Below are positions 61,745 to 64,000 of a DNA stretch of 64,000 nt, piece by piece; position 1 is the first letter of the stretch, and each line of letters opens with the position of its first letter. The position numbers and the translations under genes are program-made. Source of the stretch: Marivita hallyeonensis (GTDB lineage: Bacteria; Pseudomonadota; Alphaproteobacteria; Rhodobacterales; Rhodobacteraceae); assembly GCF_900129875.1 (NCBI RefSeq), contig NZ_FQXC01000005.1, positions 1 to 64,000 of the forward strand, in the 5' to 3' direction. Below the pieces are notes generated by a model, which had not been told where the DNA came from, did no database searches, and saw only the letters and a list, made by a program, of their open reading frames with translations.

Positions 61745-62131
61745 ATGGCTGACGTCAATCGGGGGAACCGCCCCCTGTCACCGCACCTGCAGGTGTATCG
61801 CCCACAGCTCAACTCTGTCACATCCATTCTGACACGTATCACCGGGAACGCGCTGATCGTCGCGGCCCTGATGATTGTCTGGTGGCTGCTGGCCGCGTCT
61901 ACGGGTGAAGACTATTTCGCCGTTGCGAACGGGTTTGTCACAAGCTGGTTCGGTGATCTGGTGATGTTCCTGTCGCTTTGGGCGCTCTGGTATCACACGC
62001 TGGCGGGGATCCGGCACCTGATCTGGGACGAGGCGAAGATGCTTGAACTGGAGAAGGCCGAGCCGCTGGGCTGGGCCGTGGTGATCGGGTCAGTTGTCCT
62101 GACCGTTTTCTCTGTCGTTGTGCTTTGGTGA
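61745..62131 (+). CDS. sdhC: Succinate dehydrogenase, cytochrome b556 subunit
   Basis: A 128-residue, three-helix membrane anchor. PLSPHLQVYRPQLNSVTSIL is the conserved N-terminal quinone-site segment, and WYHTLAGIRHLIWDEAK contains the heme-ligand His. AAGGA precedes the ATG. It anchors SdhAB and binds heme b with SdhD. First gene of sdhCDA(B). Confidence 0.95.
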   Translation: MADVNRGNRPLSPHLQVYRPQLNSVTSILTRITGNALIVAALMIVWWLLAASTGEDYFAVANGFVTSWFGDLVMFLSLWALWYHTLAGIRHLIWDEAKMLELEKAEPLGWAVVIGSVVLTVFSVVVLW

Positions 62132-62141
62132 GGGGCGAGAC

Positions 62142-62513
62142 ATGGCTTTTCTAACAGACCGTAAACGCGCTGTCGGCTGGGGCGCCGCGAAATCCGGAAC
62201 AGAGCATTTCTGGGCGATGAAGAAATCGTCCGTGGCGCTCTTGGTGCTGATCCCGTTCTTTGTCTTTACCTTCGGCAGTGTGCTGGGCTCCTCTTTCGAA
62301 GAGGTTCAGGCCTATTACGCACGTCCTTTCCCGGCGATCATCGCGGCGCTGACGCTGATCGTGGGGTTCAAGCACTTCAATGACGGTTTCCAGACGCTGA
62401 TCGAAGACTATGTGCACGGGATTTGGGAAAAGGTCCTGATCCTCGGCATGACTTGCATCAGCTACGGCGCGGCCGCCATCGGCGTCTTCGCAATCGCCAA
62501 AATGGCCCTTTGA
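62142..62513 (+). CDS. sdhD: Succinate dehydrogenase, hydrophobic membrane anchor subunit
   Basis: A 123-residue protein with three helices. AKSGTEHFWAMKKSSVALLV begins the membrane part, and GFKHFNDGFQTLIEDYVHG holds the H...DYVHG segment typical of SdhD. The ATG at 62142 has GAGGGG upstream; an upstream start would overlap sdhC and is not needed. Confidence 0.94.
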   Translation: MAFLTDRKRAVGWGAAKSGTEHFWAMKKSSVALLVLIPFFVFTFGSVLGSSFEEVQAYYARPFPAIIAALTLIVGFKHFNDGFQTLIEDYVHGIWEKVLILGMTCISYGAAAIGVFAIAKMAL

Positions 62514-62534
62514 GACATCGGAGCTTCTAAGAAT

Positions 62535-64000
62535 ATGGCTGCATACGAATACGAGACGCATGAATATGACGTCGTGGTCGTGGGTGCGGGCGGCGCAGGT
62601 TTGCGCGCTACGCTGGGCATGGCGGAACAGGGGCTGCGCACGGCGTGCGTGACCAAGGTTTTCCCGACCCGGTCGCACACGGTGGCGGCGCAGGGCGGCA
62701 TCGCCGCGTCCTTGTCGAACATGGGCCCGGACCACTGGCAGTGGCACATGTACGACACGGTGAAGGGGTCGGACTGGCTCGGCGACACGGACGCGATGGA
62801 GTACCTCGCCCGTGAAGCGCCCAAGGCGGTGTATGAGCTTGAGCATTACGGCGTGCCTTTTTCTCGGACAGAAGACGGCAAGATTTACCAGCGTCCGTTC
62901 GGGGGCCATACGACTGAGTTCGGTGAAGGCCCGCCTGTGCAGCGCACCTGTGCGGCTGCGGACCGGACAGGTCACGCGATCCTGCACACGCTGTATGGTC
63001 AGTCGCTCAAGAACAATGCCGAGTTTTACATCGAATATTTCGCCATCGACCTGATCATGTCGGACGATGGGGCGTGTACCGGTGTTATCTGCTGGAAGCT
63101 CGATGACGGCACGATGCATGTCTTCAACGCCAAGATGGTGGTGCTGGCGACGGGTGGCTATGGCCGCGCGTATTTCAGCGCTACGTCTGCGCACACTTGC
63201 ACCGGGGACGGTGGCGGTATGGTGGCGCGGGCCGGTCTGCCGCTGCAGGACATGGAGTTCGTGCAGTTCCACCCGACGGGGATCTACGGTTCCGGCTGTC
63301 TGATCACCGAAGGCGCGCGTGGTGAAGGTGGATATCTCACCAACTCCGAAGGCGAGCGGTTCATGGAGCGGTATGCGCCGAACTACAAAGACCTCGCGCC
63401 GCGGGATTACGTGTCTCGATCCATGACGATGGAGATCCGCGAAGGGCGTGGTGTGGGCGACGAGGGGGATCACATCCATCTCAACCTGTCTCACCTTCCG
63501 GCCGAAGCATTGGCGGAACGGCTGCCGGGCATCTCGGAATCCGCGAAGATCTTTGCCGGTGTGGATGTCACCAAGGAGCCGATCCCGGTTCTGCCGACGG
63601 TGCATTACAACATGGGTGGCATACCGACGAACTACTGGGGCGAGGTGCTGAATCCGACCAAGGACGACCCGAACGCCGTGGTGCCGGGCCTGATGGCCGT
63701 CGGCGAGGCGGGCTGTGCGTCGGTGCATGGTGCAAACCGTCTTGGGTCGAACTCGTTGATCGACCTCGTGGTGTTTGGTCGTGCGGCGGCGATCCGCGCG
63801 GGCAAGGTGGTCGATCCAGAGAGCGCGGTGCCATCGACGAATACAGCTTCGGTGGACAAGGCGTTCGATCGTTTCGACAGCCTGCGCAACGCGTCGGGTA
63901 CCGTGCCGACGGCGGAATTGCGGTTGGAGATGCAGAAGACGATGCAGGCCGATGCTGCCGTGTTCCGCACCGCCAAGACGATGAAAGAGGGCCTCGACAA
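62535..64000 (+). CDS. sdhA: Succinate dehydrogenase, flavoprotein subunit (cut by the window end)
   Basis: About 488 codons are present of an expected 600. [20 protein letters not shown] is the FAD-binding start, [14 protein letters not shown] carries the His for covalent FAD, and [20 protein letters not shown] and [19 protein letters not shown] are active-site blocks. It oxidises succinate to fumarate. The reading frame is open to the window edge. The ribosome site is weak and far (GGAG about 13 bases upstream). Confidence 0.96.
   Translation, partial: MAAYEYETHEYDVVVVGAGGAGLRATLGMAEQGLRTACVTKVFPTRSHTVAAQGGIAASLSNMGPDHWQWHMYDTVKGSDWLGDTDAMEYLAREAPKAVYELEHYGVPFSRTEDGKIYQRPFGGHTTEFGEGPPVQRTCAAADRTGHAILHTLYGQSLKNNAEFYIEYFAIDLIMSDDGACTGVICWKLDDGTMHVFNAKMVVLATGGYGRAYFSATSAHTCTGDGGGMVARAGLPLQDMEFVQFHPTGIYGSGCLITEGARGEGGYLTNSEGERFMERYAPNYKDLAPRDYVSRSMTMEIREGRGVGDEGDHIHLNLSHLPAEALAERLPGISESAKIFAGVDVTKEPIPVLPTVHYNMGGIPTNYWGEVLNPTKDDPNAVVPGLMAVGEAGCASVHGANRLGSNSLIDLVVFGRAAAIRAGKVVDPESAVPSTNTASVDKAFDRFDSLRNASGTVPTAELRLEMQKTMQADAAVFRTAKTMKEGLD

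Noticed and set aside
62151-63728. A 525-codon open frame opposite sdhD and sdhA
   Set aside because: It is antisense to strongly conserved genes, with no recognisable domain and no ribosome site.

Overview
The window comes from the chromosome of an alphaproteobacterium of the family Rhodobacteraceae (Roseobacter/Rhodobacter group). The DNA is GC-rich. The TCA locus order (mdh, sucCDAB-lpd, then mcl2, mch and sdhCDA), the ftsEX-plsC group beside a zinc-ribbon protein, and the seven-gene glg operon are typical of that family. No rRNA, tRNA or CRISPR array was seen.

Positions 1-16600 are accessory. At the left edge is a winged-helix protein gene resembling a phage or plasmid replication initiator, with iteron-like repeats inside it. 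Then come a tripartite tricarboxylate transporter (tctABC) with a class III CoA-transferase and a divergent LysR regulator, and a CobW-type GTPase overlapping a YtcJ-like amidohydrolase. A second LysR regulator is divergent from a TRAP transporter (dctPQM) that runs into an N-acyl-D-amino-acid deacylase gene. The stretch ends with a decayed IS5-family transposase and an AT-richer gene with nuclease-toxin-like motifs. The theme is uptake and activation or hydrolysis of organic acids and acylated amino acids.

Positions 16600-42760 are mostly core functions. They hold a manganese/iron ABC importer (sitABCD) behind a Fur/Mur-like dyad, and a glycogen operon transcribed leftward as glgP-glgB-glgC-glgA-glgX-malQ-pgm with short overlaps or gaps. 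After these come a class III aminotransferase plus GNAT acetyltransferase, a zinc-ribbon membrane protein divergent from ftsE-ftsX-plsC-PPOX, a VOC protein, and lpdA followed by three tandem hairpins.

Positions 42760-64000 are the TCA-cycle locus. Leftward it carries mdh, sucC, sucD, sucA, sucB and lpdA, with small secreted, membrane, glycosyltransferase and methyltransferase genes between the enzyme genes. Rightward it carries a TSUP permease, mcl2, nnrU-like, DUF1737, mch (the mcl2/mch pair implies the ethylmalonyl-CoA pathway), two exported proteins, and sdhC, sdhD and the start of sdhA.

The clearest new signal is a pair of GTGATCAC palindromes spaced exactly 21 bp. It occurs about 115 bp upstream of sucC and again about 118 bp upstream of sdhC, so both TCA operons appear to share one regulator. 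Other points of interest are a possible replication origin inside the left-edge initiator gene, a chimeric MAPEG/cupin-like gene made by partial duplication, and an orphan nuclease-like gene beside a dead insertion sequence.
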